From Crocodylus rhombifer (lineage: Eukaryota; Chordata; Crocodylia; Crocodylidae): a stretch of DNA of 64,000 nt. Positions 1-64,000 of this stretch are shown here, piece by piece. Every line of letters starts with the position of its first letter. Positions within the stretch are counted from its first letter, which is position 1. The position numbers and the translations under genes were made by a program. Location of the stretch: the NCBI GenBank assembly GCA_038503035.1, contig JAVSML010025212.1:1-64000 (forward strand), read 5' to 3'. The notes under the pieces are model-generated. The model had not been told where the DNA came from. It did not search any database and saw only the letters and a list, made by a program, of their open reading frames with translations.

Positions 1-83
1 AAACACGTATGCAAACTATCCACATCATCAAAAATACGCTCTTTCCAGTACTGCGAAAGATATTCAAATGGCTGCACACTTAC

Positions 84-64000
<63,917 letters not shown>

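Overview
The window is nuclear DNA of a sauropsid vertebrate, most likely a crocodilian, with a turtle as the alternative. It is AT-rich intronic sequence with many CR1 LINE 3' ends carrying short terminal repeats, many small hAT-like DNA transposons, a few MIR-like fossils and no bacterial gene organisation. The species call rests on the general look of the repeats and is not proven.

There is one real gene, on the minus strand: the middle part of CDC42BPA (MRCK-alpha, a Cdc42-binding myotonic-dystrophy-kinase-related Ser/Thr kinase). I placed 16 internal coding exons between 63130 (5' side) and 84 (3' side). All have AG acceptors and GT donors, and every codon phase joins, giving a continuous 2305-nt reading frame of 768 complete codons. 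By alignment from memory this corresponds to human residues of about 201-968. It begins at the catalytic aspartate of the kinase domain and runs through the activation segment, C-lobe, AGC-kinase tail and hydrophobic motif. It then covers almost the whole coiled-coil region and ends in the linker before the C1 domain. The promoter, first exons, N-lobe, C1, PH, CNH and CRIB parts lie outside the window, upstream beyond 64000 or downstream below 1.

Layout from the gene's 5' to 3' side: kinase exons at 63.1-60.3 kb; hydrophobic-motif exon at 54.8 kb; coiled-coil exons at 50.7, 49.4, 36.1, 33.9, 33.4, 25.7, 19.4, 17.8, 7.5, 6.8 and 3.2 kb; linker exon at 0.16 kb. The two largest introns (13.2 kb and 10.1 kb) hold most of the repeats.

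Intron contents that can be supported: CR1 fragments in both orientations, including one with an internal deletion; at least six hAT-like MITEs, several with 8-bp target duplications; a TA-flanked transposon family with a long palindromic core (two complete copies and one partial); two long LTR-like segments; a decayed tRNA-Ile-like sequence; MIR-like and other SINE-like pieces; hairpins; and a 47-base A tract.

I see no previously undescribed biological system. The more useful observations concern small transposon families and in-frame (symmetric) exons that could be skipped. The longest open frame in the window (270 codons in 40.2-41.0 kb) is judged to be a chance reading frame in a GC-rich transposon.
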